Assembly: GCF_000717055.1 (NCBI RefSeq)
Contig: NZ_JNXI01000018.1
Coordinates: forward strand, 62,001-126,000
Reading direction: 5' to 3'
DNA length: 64,000 bases
Source of the DNA: Streptomyces iakyrus
Lineage (GTDB): Bacteria; Actinomycetota; Actinomycetes; Streptomycetales; Streptomycetaceae
A model generated the notes under the pieces. That model was not told the origin of the DNA and ran no database searches. It saw nothing but the letters and a program-made list of their open reading frames with translations. Shown piece after piece: positions 17,320-26,175 of this stretch (position 1 is its first letter; the number at the start of each line of letters is the position of its first letter). The position numbers and the translations under genes were made by a program.

Positions 17320-19086
17320 GTGGCAGCCCACGACGACGACATGAACCGCGGCATCCGCCCGGGACGCGGGTCCGACGACCCGGCCGGGCAGATTGCCTAC
17401 CTTGAGCAGGAGATCGCCGTCCTGCGACGCAAGCTCGCCGACTCTCCGCGACACACGAGGATTCTCGAAGAGCGGATCGTCGAGCTGCAGACCAATCTGG
17501 CCGGCGTGTCCGCGCAGAACGAGCGACTGGCCAACACGCTCCGTGAGGCCCGTGACCAGATCGTGGCCCTCAAGGAGGAAGTCGACCGGCTCGCCCAGCC
17601 GCCGGCCGGCTTCGGTGTCTTCCTCGCGGCCAACGAGGACGGCACCGCCGACATCTTCACCGGCGGCCGCAAGCTCCGGGTGAACGTCAGCCCCAGCGTC
17701 GAGCTCGACGAGCTCCGGCGCGGCCAGGAACTGATGCTGAACGAAGCGCTCAACGTGGTCGAGGCCATGGAGTTCGAGCGCGTCGGCGACATCGTCACCC
17801 TCAAGGAGATCCTCGAGGACGGCGAGCGGGCCCTGGTGCTCGGGCACACCGACGAGGAGCGGGTGGTGCGGCTCGCCGAGCCGCTGCTGGACGTCACCAT
17901 CCGCCCCGGCGACGCCCTGCTCCTGGAGCCCCGCTCCGGATACGTCTACGAGGTCGTCCCCAAGAGCGAGGTCGAGGAACTCGTCCTCGAAGAGGTCCCC
18001 GACATCGGCTACGAGCAGATCGGCGGTCTCGGAGGCCAGATCGAGGCCATCCGCGACGCGGTCGAGCTGCCGTACCTCTACCCGGACCTGTTCAAGGAGC
18101 ACGAGCTGCGCCCGCCCAAGGGTGTCCTGCTCTACGGGCCTCCCGGATGCGGTAAGACGCTCATCGCCAAGGCCGTCGCCAACTCGCTGGCCAAGAAGGT
18201 CGCCGAGGTCACCGGCCAGGCCGCCGGCAAGAGCTTCTTCCTCAACATCAAGGGCCCCGAGCTCCTGAACAAGTACGTCGGCGAGACCGAGCGGCAGATC
18301 CGCCTGGTCTTCCAGCGTGCTCGTGAGAAGGCCAGCGAGGGCACCCCCGTCATCGTCTTCTTCGACGAGATGGAGTCCCTCTTCCGCACCCGCGGCTCCG
18401 GTGTCAGCTCGGACGTGGAGAACACCATCGTCCCGCAGCTGCTCGCCGAGATCGACGGTGTGGAGGGCCTGCAGAACGTGGTCGTGATCGGTGCCTCCAA
18501 CCGTGAGGACATGATCGACCCCGCCATCCTGCGGCCCGGCCGTCTGGACGTGAAGATCAAGATCGAGCGTCCCGACGCCGAGGCGGCGAAGGACATCTTC
18601 GGCAAGTACCTCACCGAGCGCCTCCCGCTGCACTCCGACGACCTCGGTGAGCACGGCGGCAGCAAGGCCACCACCGTCCAGAGCATGATCCAGACGGCCG
18701 TGGAACACATGTACACCGAGTCCGAGGAGAACCGCTTCCTGGAGGTCACCTACGCCAACGGTGACAAGGAAGTCCTCTACTTCAAGGACTTCAACTCCGG
18801 CGCCATGATCGAGAACATCGTCGGCCGCGCCAAGAAGATGGCGATCAAGGACTTCCTCGAGAAGAACCAGAAGGGCCTCCGCGTCTCCCACCTCCTCCAG
18901 GCCTGCGTGGACGAGTTCAAGGAGAACGAGGACCTGCCGAACACCACCAACCCGGACGACTGGGCCCGGATCTCCGGAAAGAAGGGCGAGCGGATCGTGT
19001 ACATCCGCACCCTCATCACCGGAAAGCAGGGCTCGGACACCGGACGCTCCATCGACACGGTGGCGAACACCGGTCAGTACCTGTAA
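17320..19086 (+). CDS. arc: proteasome-associated AAA+ ATPase ARC/Mpa
   Basis: This 588-residue protein forms the hexameric ring that recognises pupylated proteins, unfolds them and feeds them to the 20S core. Visible in order are an N-terminal coiled coil (about residues 20-75, [17 protein letters not shown] onward) that binds Pup, tandem OB domains, Walker [13 protein letters not shown] near 272, Walker [11 protein letters not shown] near 345, and a C-terminal GQYL tail whose penultimate Tyr docks on the proteasome. The GTG at 17320 gives the family length and follows GGAGGTGA; a TTG at 17302 would add six residues. It starts the proteasome gene series. Confidence 0.96.
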   Translation: MAAHDDDMNRGIRPGRGSDDPAGQIAYLEQEIAVLRRKLADSPRHTRILEERIVELQTNLAGVSAQNERLANTLREARDQIVALKEEVDRLAQPPAGFGVFLAANEDGTADIFTGGRKLRVNVSPSVELDELRRGQELMLNEALNVVEAMEFERVGDIVTLKEILEDGERALVLGHTDEERVVRLAEPLLDVTIRPGDALLLEPRSGYVYEVVPKSEVEELVLEEVPDIGYEQIGGLGGQIEAIRDAVELPYLYPDLFKEHELRPPKGVLLYGPPGCGKTLIAKAVANSLAKKVAEVTGQAAGKSFFLNIKGPELLNKYVGETERQIRLVFQRAREKASEGTPVIVFFDEMESLFRTRGSGVSSDVENTIVPQLLAEIDGVEGLQNVVVIGASNREDMIDPAILRPGRLDVKIKIERPDAEAAKDIFGKYLTERLPLHSDDLGEHGGSKATTVQSMIQTAVEHMYTESEENRFLEVTYANGDKEVLYFKDFNSGAMIENIVGRAKKMAIKDFLEKNQKGLRVSHLLQACVDEFKENEDLPNTTNPDDWARISGKKGERIVYIRTLITGKQGSDTGRSIDTVANTGQYL

Positions 19087-19095
19087 AAGGCAGGG

Positions 19096-19130
19096 CGGCT
19101 GCGGGTGCCCTCGGCGGGTACCCGCAGCCG
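19096..19130 (+). terminator. terminator after arc
   Basis: CGGCTGCGGGT (19096-19106) pairs with ACCCGCAGCCG (19120-19130) and is followed by ACTGTTTT, giving a good intrinsic terminator 10 bases after the arc stop. Dop is therefore probably transcribed from its own promoter; TAGGCT at 19201-19206 is a candidate -10 box. Confidence 0.8.
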
Positions 19131-19320
19131 ACTGTTTTACAGGCCACGGCTGGAGCAACGCAATGACGCAAATGATCTCCCCACCAGCGCAAAGGCGTTC
19201 TAGGCTCTTGCGTACCGCCGAGTCGCGCAGTGCGGGGACGGGCACCGCACACGCAACCGAGCGCCAGCGGTATCTGAGTGGCGCCCACGACCGAGGGTGC
19301 CGCCGGGCAAGGAGGGCCGC

Positions 19321-20832
19321 ATGACCGTACGGCGAGTAATGGGCATCGAGACGGAGTACGGGATCTCCGTCCCCGGCCACCCCAACGCCAATGCCATGCT
19401 CACCTCGTCCCAGATCGTGAACGCCTACGCGGCGGCGATGCACCGGGCCCGCCGGGCCCGATGGGACTTCGAGGAGGAGAACCCGCTGCGGGACGCGCGA
19501 GGCTTCGACCTCGCCCGCGAGGCCGCCGACTCCAGCCAGCTCACCGACGAGGACATCGGCCTGGCCAACGTGATCCTCACCAACGGTGCACGGCTCTACG
19601 TCGACCACGCACACCCCGAGTACAGCTCCCCCGAGGTGACCAACCCCCGGGACGCCGTCCTCTGGGACAAGGCCGGCGAGCGGATCATGGCCGAGGCGGC
19701 GGAGCGGGCCGCGCAGCTCCCCGGTGCCCAGCCGATCCACCTGTACAAGAACAACACCGACAACAAGGGCGCGTCCTACGGCACGCACGAGAACTACCTG
19801 ATGAAGCGGGAGACCCCCTTCTCGGACATCGTGCGCCACCTGACTCCGTTCTTCGTCTCACGTCAGGTCTTCGCCGGAGCGGGCCGCGTCGGCATCGGCC
19901 AGGACGGGCACGAGCACGGCTTCCAGCTCAGCCAGCGGGCCGACTACTTCGAGGTCGAGGTCGGCCTGGAGACGACGCTCAAGCGCCCGATCATCAACAC
20001 CCGCGACGAGCCGCACGCGGACGCCGAGAAGTACCGGCGCCTGCACGTGATCATCGGCGACGCGAACCTGTCGGAGATCTCGACCTACCTCAAGCTGGGC
20101 ACGACCTCGCTGGTGCTGTCGATGATCGAGGACGGTTTCATCGCCGTCGACCTGGCCGTCGACCAGCCCGTCCGCACCCTCCACCAGGTCTCGCACGACC
20201 CCTCCCTGAAGCGCCTGGTCACGCTCCGCAGCGGCCGCACGCTCACGGCGGTCCAGTTGCAGATGGAGTACTACGAGCTGGCGCGCAAGTACGTGGAGGA
20301 GCGGTTCGGGGCCGACGCCGACGACCAGACCAAGGACGTCCTGTCCCGCTGGGAGGACACCCTCACCCGTCTGGAGCACGACCCGATGAGCCTGGCCGGA
20401 GAGCTGGACTGGGTCGCCAAGCGGGAGCTCATGGAGGGCTACCGGCGCCGGGACAGCCTCGACTGGGACGCGGCGCGGCTGCACCTGGTCGACCTCCAGT
20501 ACGCCGACGTGCGGCCCGAGAAGGGCCTGTACAACCGTCTGGTGGCCCGCGGGCGCATGAAGCGGCTGCTGACCGACGCGGACGTGGAGCGGGCCCGTAC
20601 GGTGCCGCCGGAGGACACCCGGGCGTACTTCCGCGGCCGCTGCCTGGAGCAGTACGCCGATGACGTCGCGGCGGCCTCCTGGGACTCGGTGATCTTCGAT
20701 CTGCCGGGCCGGGACTCGCTGCAGCGCGTCCCAACCCTGGAACCGCTTCGCGGAACGCGTAATCACGTCAAGGAGCTCCTGGACCGCTGCCGCACCGCGG
20801 AAGACCTGGTCAGGGTCCTGTCGGGCGGGTGA
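19321..20832 (+). CDS. dop: Pup deamidase/depupylase
   Basis: This 503-residue member of the carboxylate-amine/glutamine-synthetase fold hydrolyses the isopeptide bond between Pup and substrates, and can deamidate Pup-Gln. The start [16 protein letters not shown], the Asp in [14 protein letters not shown] and the [10 protein letters not shown] block are shared with PafA. The charged insertion around residues 45-80 ([13 protein letters not shown] to [10 protein letters not shown]) is the Dop-loop that distinguishes it from the ligase. The ATG at 19321 follows AAGGAGG. Its length matches Dop rather than PafA (about 450). Confidence 0.94.
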   Translation: MTVRRVMGIETEYGISVPGHPNANAMLTSSQIVNAYAAAMHRARRARWDFEEENPLRDARGFDLAREAADSSQLTDEDIGLANVILTNGARLYVDHAHPEYSSPEVTNPRDAVLWDKAGERIMAEAAERAAQLPGAQPIHLYKNNTDNKGASYGTHENYLMKRETPFSDIVRHLTPFFVSRQVFAGAGRVGIGQDGHEHGFQLSQRADYFEVEVGLETTLKRPIINTRDEPHADAEKYRRLHVIIGDANLSEISTYLKLGTTSLVLSMIEDGFIAVDLAVDQPVRTLHQVSHDPSLKRLVTLRSGRTLTAVQLQMEYYELARKYVEERFGADADDQTKDVLSRWEDTLTRLEHDPMSLAGELDWVAKRELMEGYRRRDSLDWDAARLHLVDLQYADVRPEKGLYNRLVARGRMKRLLTDADVERARTVPPEDTRAYFRGRCLEQYADDVAAASWDSVIFDLPGRDSLQRVPTLEPLRGTRNHVKELLDRCRTAEDLVRVLSGG

Positions 20833-20863
20833 ACCCGATGAGCGGGTACTCGTCCGTAACCAG

Positions 20864-20892
20864 CCGGACAGGGTGGAAAGTCCCTGGTCCGG
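20864..20892 (+). terminator. hairpin after dop
   Basis: CCGGACAGGG (20864-20873) pairs with CCCTGGTCCGG (20882-20892), with one bulge and an 8-base loop, 32 bases after the dop stop. It separates dop from the pup promoter. Confidence 0.6.
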
Positions 20893-20937
20893 GAATCATC
20901 GAGGTGGCCCCCGTACGTTGGAGCAACTGCGGGGCCA

Positions 20938-20960
20938 TTGTCAGACCCGGCGAGTAGGGT
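20938..20960 (+). promoter_or_regulatory. RecA-NDp-like pup promoter
   Basis: TTGTCAGAC (20938-20946), 8 bases, TAGGGT (20955-20960) matches the PafBC-dependent pattern TTGTCRGTG-N8-TANNNT at 7 of 9 upstream positions, with exact spacing and a good -10 box. The only differences are the last two bases of the upstream box. A leader of about 43 bases with a GGGTGAGGG binding site would follow. Confidence 0.6.
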
Positions 20961-21010
20961 CTGATCTTGACCGAGCAACTGTGTCGGGCGAACCGAGCGG
21001 GGTGAGGGAT

Positions 21011-21229
21011 ATGGCGACCAAGGACACCGGCGGCGGACAGCAGAAGGCCACCCGGTCCACCGAGGAGGTCGAGGAGCAGGCGCAGGACGCGCAGGCTTCG
21101 GAGGACCTCAAGGAGCGTCAGGAGAAGCTGAGCGACGACGTGGACTCGGTCCTCGACGAAATCGATGATGTGCTCGAAGAAAATGCCGAGGACTTCGTGC
21201 GCTCCTTCGTTCAGAAGGGTGGAGAGTGA
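21011..21229 (+). CDS. pup: prokaryotic ubiquitin-like protein Pup (ends Gly-Gly-Glu)
   Basis: This 72-residue, highly charged, largely disordered protein is attached through its C-terminal Glu to substrate lysines and marks them for the proteasome. The conserved C-terminal half is clear (DVDSVLDEIDDVLEENAEDF, then VRSFVQKGGE). The last codons are GGT GGA GAG TGA, so the protein ends in Glu and not Gln. It can therefore be ligated by PafA without prior deamidation by Dop. The ATG at 21011 follows GGGTGAGGG. Confidence 0.97.
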   Translation: MATKDTGGGQQKATRSTEEVEEQAQDAQASEDLKERQEKLSDDVDSVLDEIDDVLEENAEDFVRSFVQKGGE

Positions 21230-21266
21230 TTCCACCTTCGATTCGAAGGTTGGCGGGGGAGTTGGG

Positions 21267-21860
21267 GTGTTCGCCAGTGAAAGCGTGAAGCGCTGCTCGC
21301 GGTGCAAGCAGGACAAGCCGCGAGCAGCCTTCGCGAGCAACAAGGCGGTGAGGGACGGTCTCCAGGCGTACTGCCGCGAGTGCTCCGCGGCGTACTACCG
21401 GCAGCGCCAGGACGCCCGAGGCAGGAAGCCCCGACCGAGGGTGGCCGCGCCCGATGGGCACAAGTACTGCCAACGCTGCCGGGAGATCAAGCCGCACGCC
21501 GAGTGGGATCGCAACAGAACGGCTTCCGATGGCCTTTCGACGGCCTGCAAGGCATGCCGAGCAGTCGAGGGACGGGCGCGTCACCTGAAGCGCCACTACG
21601 GCCTCACCGAAGCCGAGCGGGACGACATGGTCGCCTCCCAGATGGGGCTCTGCATCATCTGCCTAAAAGCCCCGGCCGCCCATGTGGATCACTGCCACAA
21701 GACGGGTAGGGTCCGTGGCGTACTGTGCTTCAACTGCAATTCGGCCATCGGCAAGTTGGGAGACGATCCCGACGCCGTCCGCCGGGCCGCCGCTTACTTG
21801 GAAGGAATCGCGTGGAAGCCAACACTCGTAGCACCGGGCGTCTACCAGCTGCCTTCCTGA
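21267..21860 (+). CDS. HNH endonuclease VII-like protein with two zinc knuckles
   Basis: This 197-residue protein has two N-terminal Cys4 zinc modules (CSRCKQ...YCRECS near residues 10-35, then CQRCREI...CKACR) and a C-terminal HNH/endonuclease VII motif [16 protein letters not shown], then [13 protein letters not shown]. Phage T4 endonuclease VII resolves branched DNA; whether this protein cuts DNA is unknown. The GTG at 21267 follows GGGGGAG, 37 bases after pup. Its end overlaps the prcB start by 49 bases in another frame. It uses codons that are rare here (CTA, AAA, CGA), suggesting later acquisition. A related gene sits at this place in other streptomycetes, as I recall. Confidence 0.87.
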   Translation: MFASESVKRCSRCKQDKPRAAFASNKAVRDGLQAYCRECSAAYYRQRQDARGRKPRPRVAAPDGHKYCQRCREIKPHAEWDRNRTASDGLSTACKACRAVEGRARHLKRHYGLTEAERDDMVASQMGLCIICLKAPAAHVDHCHKTGRVRGVLCFNCNSAIGKLGDDPDAVRRAAAYLEGIAWKPTLVAPGVYQLPS

Positions 21861-22657
21861 CGCCAGGGTCTTCCTCCTTCATGGACTTCCTCTCCGAGCA
21901 CCAGCCGGAGATCCTGCCCGGCAACCGGCAACTGCCGCCCACCCAGGGCGTGATCGAGGCCCCGCACGGGACCACGATCGTCGCCGTGACGTTCCCCGGA
22001 GGTGTGGTCCTCGCCGGTGACCGGCGGGCCACCATGGGCAACGTCATCGCACAGCGGGACATCGAGAAGGTCTTCCCGGCCGACGAGTACTCGGCGGTGG
22101 GCATCGCCGGCACGGCGGGGCTGGCCGTGGAGATGGTGAAGCTGTTCCAGCTGGAGCTGGAGCACTTCGAGAAGGTCGAGGGCGCGCAGCTGTCCCTGGA
22201 GGGCAAGGCGAACCGGCTGTCGACGATGATCCGCTCCAACCTCGGCATGGCCATGCAGGGCCTGGCCGTGGTGCCGCTGTTCGCCGGGTACGACGTGGAC
22301 CGCGGCAAGGGGCGCATCTTCTCCTACGACGTCACGGGCGGCCGCTCCGAGGAGCACAACTACGCGGCCACCGGTTCCGGGTCGATCTTCGCGCGCGGCG
22401 CCATGAAGAAGCTCTTCCGGGACGACCTCAGCGAGGCCGAGGCCACGACGCTCGTGGTCCAGGCGCTCTACGACGCGGCAGACGACGACTCGGCGACCGG
22501 TGGTCCCGATGTCGCCCGCCGGATCTATCCCATCATCACCGTGATCACCGACGACGGCTTCCGCCGGCTCACCGAGACCGAGGCGTCCGAGATCGCACGC
22601 TCGATCCTGGAGCGGCGGCTGGAGCAGCCCGACGGGCCGCGGGCCGCGCTGCTGTAG
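21812..22657 (+). CDS. prcB: 20S proteasome beta subunit
   Basis: This 281-residue subunit carries the proteolytic sites of the 20S core. The Ntn-hydrolase nucleophile is Thr54, in [12 protein letters not shown]; the 53 residues before it form a propeptide that is removed autocatalytically. The catalytic Lys lies downstream in [16 protein letters not shown] context, followed by the GTAGLAVEM and ATGSGSIFA blocks. The GTG at 21812 is preceded by GGAAGGA and gives the known propeptide length; it lies within the end of the HNH gene, so the two are probably translationally coupled. An internal ATG at 21881 would cut the propeptide short. Confidence 0.95.
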   Translation: MEANTRSTGRLPAAFLTPGSSSFMDFLSEHQPEILPGNRQLPPTQGVIEAPHGTTIVAVTFPGGVVLAGDRRATMGNVIAQRDIEKVFPADEYSAVGIAGTAGLAVEMVKLFQLELEHFEKVEGAQLSLEGKANRLSTMIRSNLGMAMQGLAVVPLFAGYDVDRGKGRIFSYDVTGGRSEEHNYAATGSGSIFARGAMKKLFRDDLSEAEATTLVVQALYDAADDDSATGGPDVARRIYPIITVITDDGFRRLTETEASEIARSILERRLEQPDGPRAALL

Positions 22658-22724
22658 CGGCGATCGTCTTCGTGAGGGTGGTCCAGTGAACCGACGGAAT
22701 CTTCAAGAGAGGGATGGATAACCG

Positions 22725-23468
22725 GTGTCGACGCCGTTCTATGTCTCACCCCAGCAGGCCATGGCCGACCGGGCGGAGTACGCCCGCAAGGGCATCGCCC
22801 GTGGTCGCAGTCTGGTCGTGCTGCAGTTCGCCGACGGCATCGTGTTCGTCGGCGAGAACCCGTCCCGTGCGCTGCACAAGTTCAGCGAGATCTACGACCG
22901 GATCGGCTTCGCGGCCGCCGGCAAGTACAACGAGTACGAGAATCTGCGGATCGGCGGGGTGCGCTACGCCGACCTGCGCGGTTACACCTACGACCGTGAC
23001 GACGTGACGGCCCGGGGTCTGGCGAACGTCTATGCCCAGACGCTGGGCACGATCTTCTCCAGCGCGGCGGAGAAGCCGTACGAGGTGGAGCTGGTCGTCG
23101 CCGAGGTCGGGGAGACGCCCGAGGGCGACCAGATCTACCGGCTGCCGCACGACGGTTCCATCGTGGACGAGCACGGCTCGGTGGCGGTGGGCGGCAACGC
23201 CGAGCAGATCAGCAGCTATCTGGACCAGCGCCACCAGGAGGGCATGACGCTCGCGGAGGCGCTGAAGCTGGCGGTGCAGGCGCTGTCGCGGGACACCAAC
23301 GGCAGCGAGCGGGAGATCCCCGCGGAGCGGCTGGAGGTCGCGGTGCTGGACCGCACGCGTCCGCAGAAGCGCAAGTTCAAGCGGATCAGTGGGCGGCAGC
23401 TGTCGCGGCTGCTCGATGCGGGGGCCGCCGGCGGTGACGCGGAGGGGGCGTCGGAGGACGCCGAGTAG
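22725..23468 (+). CDS. prcA: 20S proteasome alpha subunit
   Basis: This 247-residue subunit forms the outer rings of the 20S core and gates entry. The N-terminal gate segment [20 protein letters not shown], the [20 protein letters not shown] strand and the [15 protein letters not shown] block identify it. It lacks an N-terminal catalytic Thr. The C-terminal tail is Gly/Ala/Glu-rich. The GTG at 22725 follows GAGAGGG, 67 bases after prcB. Confidence 0.95.
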   Translation: MSTPFYVSPQQAMADRAEYARKGIARGRSLVVLQFADGIVFVGENPSRALHKFSEIYDRIGFAAAGKYNEYENLRIGGVRYADLRGYTYDRDDVTARGLANVYAQTLGTIFSSAAEKPYEVELVVAEVGETPEGDQIYRLPHDGSIVDEHGSVAVGGNAEQISSYLDQRHQEGMTLAEALKLAVQALSRDTNGSEREIPAERLEVAVLDRTRPQKRKFKRISGRQLSRLLDAGAAGGDAEGASEDAE

Positions 23469-23483
23469 TTCTTACGTGGTGTG

Positions 23484-23520
23484 ACGCGCCCTGGCCGGCG
23501 GTTTTGTGGCCGGGGCGCGT
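23484..23520 (+). terminator. terminator after prcA
   Basis: ACGCGCCCTGGCC (23484-23496) pairs with GGCCGGGGCGCGT (23508-23520) with a single mismatch; a short T-run lies in the loop. Confidence 0.75.
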
Positions 23521-23580
23521 CGCTGTGTGCGGGGGTGCGGGTGGCTTCGCCTTCCGCCGGGTGGTGGGTCGGGGCCGCGC

Positions 23581-23671
23581 CGGGGGGTGTCCGTCCTCGG
23601 AACGGCGCGATGGACCCACTTACCGACTGTCGGGCGTTGACGCGCCAACCGCTGCGGGCGGACACCCCCCG
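23581..23671. other. long nested stem-loop, possible structured RNA
   Basis: The 339-base gap between prcA and the lacI-type gene holds no convincing gene. It does contain CGGGGGGTGTCCG (23581-23593) and its exact complement CGGACACCCCCCG (23659-23671), 65 bases apart, enclosing a second stem GGCGCG (23604-23609) with CGCGCC (23641-23646). The two stems are nested like a folded RNA. A terminator for the incoming minus-strand gene or a small RNA are both possible. Confidence 0.45.
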
Positions 23672-23807
23672 ACACGACCCCTTGCGTCGTACGGCGGCCC
23701 CCGCTGCGGGCATGCGTGCCGCTGAGGGCGGCACGGGTGGGCGCAGCGGCACCCCGCCACGCCGGGTCGCGGACCCACCCGGCCTCAGCACCGACGCAGC
23801 GGCACAG

Positions 23808-24818
23808 TCAACGAGGCGGTGCCGTAGAGCTTCGTACCACCAGCTGGACGGGGATGTCCCCGCTCTCGGGCTCGCGGCCCTCCAGGACCGCCAGGAGGGC
23901 CCCCATGCCCCGCTCACCGAACAGCTCCGCGTCCAGGCGGACCGTCGTCAGTTCCGGGTCGATGGCCGTGGCCAGGGCCAGATCGTCCAGGCCGGTGACC
24001 GACAGGTCGTCGGGGATTCGCAGTCCCAGTCGGCGGGCCGCCTTGTACGTGCCGGCCGCGAGCTGGTCGTCGTCGCAGATCACGGCGGTGGGGCGAGCAC
24101 CGGGAGCCGCGAGCGCCGCTGCGGCGGCGGCCACCGCGCCCTCGATGGAGATCGGGGAGCGGGCCGTGCGGATCGACGTGCTCGGTACCTCCGACAGCCT
24201 CGCCGCCAGCTCCCGGGCGCGGGCCTCGAAGGTCCACGAGGGGACGTCAGCCGCCAGGTGGAGGAAGCGGCGGTGGCCCAGGGAGAGCAGGTGCTCCGCC
24301 GCCTGGCGGACGCCGTCGGCGATGTCCAGGTTGACCGTCGCGGCCCCGAGGCTGCCGTCCGGGTCGCTGTCCAGCATCACCAGCGGCAGCGCCTCGCCGC
24401 GGATCGCGGTCAGCGCGTCCGCGGCCATGGAGGAGGCGATCACGCCGTCCAGCGCGGCCTGCGCGGAGGCGAAGGGGTCACGGGCGGGGCCGATGCCCTC
24501 GGGGGAGGGGTAGAGGACCACGCCGAAGCCGTGCTCGGCGGCGATGCGGGCGGCGCCCGTGTAGACGCCCGCGAAGAACTCGGTGGTGAGGGCCGGGACG
24601 ACCAGGAGGACCGTGCGGGTGCGGCCCAGGCGCAGGTTGCGGGCGGCCAGGTTCGGGCGGTAGCCCAGGTCGCGGGCGGCCTCGCGGACGCGCTCCGCCG
24701 TGGCCTCCGAGACGCGGCCGCGCCACTTGTCGCCGAGGACCAGGGACACGGCCGCCTGGGAGACGCCGGCGGCCTGGGCGACGTCCCGGCTCGTGGGGCG
24801 TGTGCTGGCTCGTACCAC
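23808..24818 (-). CDS. LacI-family transcriptional regulator
   Basis: This 336-residue repressor has an N-terminal LacI headpiece (RDVAQAAGVSQAAVSLVL, hinge YRPNLAARNLRLGRTRT) and a periplasmic-binding-like effector domain. The effector is probably a sugar or related small molecule. The GTG at 24816-24818 is preceded by GAAGGAG at a slightly long distance. It diverges from an MFS transporter gene with 88 bases between starts; two TACGTA hexamers 21 bases apart in that gap are likely operator half sites. The regulator-transporter pair interrupts the proteasome genes. Confidence 0.9.
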   Translation of the reverse strand: MVRASTRPTSRDVAQAAGVSQAAVSLVLGDKWRGRVSEATAERVREAARDLGYRPNLAARNLRLGRTRTVLLVVPALTTEFFAGVYTGAARIAAEHGFGVVLYPSPEGIGPARDPFASAQAALDGVIASSMAADALTAIRGEALPLVMLDSDPDGSLGAATVNLDIADGVRQAAEHLLSLGHRRFLHLAADVPSWTFEARARELAARLSEVPSTSIRTARSPISIEGAVAAAAAALAAPGARPTAVICDDDQLAAGTYKAARRLGLRIPDDLSVTGLDDLALATAIDPELTTVRLDAELFGERGMGALLAVLEGREPESGDIPVQLVVRSSTAPPR

Positions 24819-24862
24819 CGTCGGCCTGCTCCTTCGTCTGGACCCGCGAACAGCGGCCATGG

Positions 24863-24889
24863 TACGTATGGAGTCCGACGTTATACGTA
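24863..24889. promoter_or_regulatory. candidate LacI operator region
   Basis: TACGTA occurs at 24863-24868 and at 24884-24889, exactly two helical turns apart. The second lies within the 11-base palindrome-like ACGTTATACGT (24878-24888). This is the most AT-rich stretch of the divergent gap and suits an operator overlapping both promoters. Confidence 0.55.
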
Positions 24890-24906
24890 AAACCTTAGGG
24901 CGGGAC

Positions 24907-26166
24907 ATGGCCACGGGATATCTGGAGATCCTCCGGGCGCGACACGCCGCCCGGCTGCTCGTCGGCACGCTCGTGGGCCGGTTGCCCTGCGCCACGGCCC
25001 CCATCGCGATCGTGCTGTTCGTCCGGGCCGAGGGCGGCACGTACACCCTGGCGGGGGCGCTGGCGGCCGTGTACGGCGTCGCCAACGCCGTGGGCCAGCC
25101 CGTGCTGGGCAGGATCGTCGACCTGCGCGGGCAGCCGCTTGTGCAGTTGCCGGCGTCCGTGCTGTCCGGGCTGGCGATGGCCGTGTTCGCCTTCTCCGGC
25201 ATCGGATCGCTGCCGCTCGCCTACGCCGCCGTGGCCGGTGCCGGGCTCTTCACGCCGCCGCTGGAGGGCGGGCTGCGGGCGCTGTGGCCGTCCGTGCTGC
25301 GCAAGGAGGACCAGGTGCACACGGCGTACGCCATGGACGCCGTGGCCCAGGAGGTGATGTTCACCGTCGGGCCGCTGCTCGTGACGCTGTGCGTGTCCCT
25401 GTGGTCGGCCCAGGCCGCGCTGCTCGTGCTGAACGTGGTCGGGGTGCTGGGGGCGCTGTCCGTCGTGGTGTCGGAGCCCTCGCGCGCCTGGCGGTCGGCG
25501 CCGCGGGAGGCGCACTGGCTGGGCGCGCTGCGCTCGCGCGGACTGCTCGCGCTGCTGGCGGCGTTCCTGTTCATCGGGATGGCGCTCGGGTCCATCACGG
25601 TCGCCTCGGTGCCCTATGCGGACGACCACGGCGGAGACGCCGTGTACGGCTGGCTGATGGCGGCCCTGGGCTTCGGGGCCCTGGTCGGTGGCACCGTCTA
25701 CGGCGCCCGGCAGTGGGCGGGTGAGCCCGCGCGGCGACTGCGGGTGCTGGTGGCTCTTCTGGTGGTGTGTTACCTCCCGCTGATGCTGATGCCGGACGCC
25801 GTGCCCATGGTGGCGCTCACCGCGCTCGCCGGGGTCTTCCTCGCGCCCGCCATCGCCTGCGCGTTCGTCCTGGTCGACCGGCACGCCCCGCGCGGCACGG
25901 TCACCGAGGCGTTCTCCTGGCTGGTGACGACGTTCACGGTGGGTCACTCGGTCGGAACGGGCGTCGCGGGGCCGGTGGTCGAGACGGGCGGGGCCCTGTG
26001 GGGCTTCGCTGTGCCGGCCGTCGCCGGTGGCGTGTCCCTGCTGGTTTTGACCGCCACAGGACGGGTAGTCGCAGCTCCCGGTCAGGGAGCGGTCGTTGCG
26101 GCCGGTTCGGAAAATGATCCAAACCGTGCCGTCGAACCCCGTTTCAGTTCAGGGGATCGGGCGTAA
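24907..26166 (+). CDS. MFS transporter
   Basis: This 419-residue protein has about twelve hydrophobic segments and the major-facilitator loop GRIVDLRGQ after the second. The substrate is unknown; the divergent LacI-type regulator hints at a sugar or another effector that induces it. The ATG at 24907 follows AGGGCGGG; a longer in-frame start at 24860 would cover the putative operators. The stop TAA at 24164+2000 (26164-26166) is part of the -10 box of pafA, so the two genes are packed tightly. Confidence 0.87.
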   Translation: MATGYLEILRARHAARLLVGTLVGRLPCATAPIAIVLFVRAEGGTYTLAGALAAVYGVANAVGQPVLGRIVDLRGQPLVQLPASVLSGLAMAVFAFSGIGSLPLAYAAVAGAGLFTPPLEGGLRALWPSVLRKEDQVHTAYAMDAVAQEVMFTVGPLLVTLCVSLWSAQAALLVLNVVGVLGALSVVVSEPSRAWRSAPREAHWLGALRSRGLLALLAAFLFIGMALGSITVASVPYADDHGGDAVYGWLMAALGFGALVGGTVYGARQWAGEPARRLRVLVALLVVCYLPLMLMPDAVPMVALTALAGVFLAPAIACAFVLVDRHAPRGTVTEAFSWLVTTFTVGHSVGTGVAGPVVETGGALWGFAVPAVAGGVSLLVLTATGRVVAAPGQGAVVAAGSENDPNRAVEPRFSSGDRA

Positions 26167-26175
26167 TGTTCCCTC
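26141..26175 (+). promoter_or_regulatory. leaderless pafA promoter
   Basis: TAATGT (26164-26169) ends 6 bases before the pafA ATG, and GTTTCA (26141-26146) lies 17 bases upstream of it, as in the arc promoter. No ribosome binding site separates them, so pafA mRNA is probably leaderless. The -10 box uses the stop codon of the transporter gene. Confidence 0.65.

Noticed and set aside
17071..19839. A 922-codon minus-strand frame across arc and the start of dop
   Set aside because: It is antisense to well-supported Arc and Dop coding regions and shows no recognisable domain.
23481..24890. A 469-codon plus-strand frame opposite the LacI gene
   Set aside because: It is antisense to an intact LacI-family repressor and shows only low-complexity Arg/Gly-rich text.
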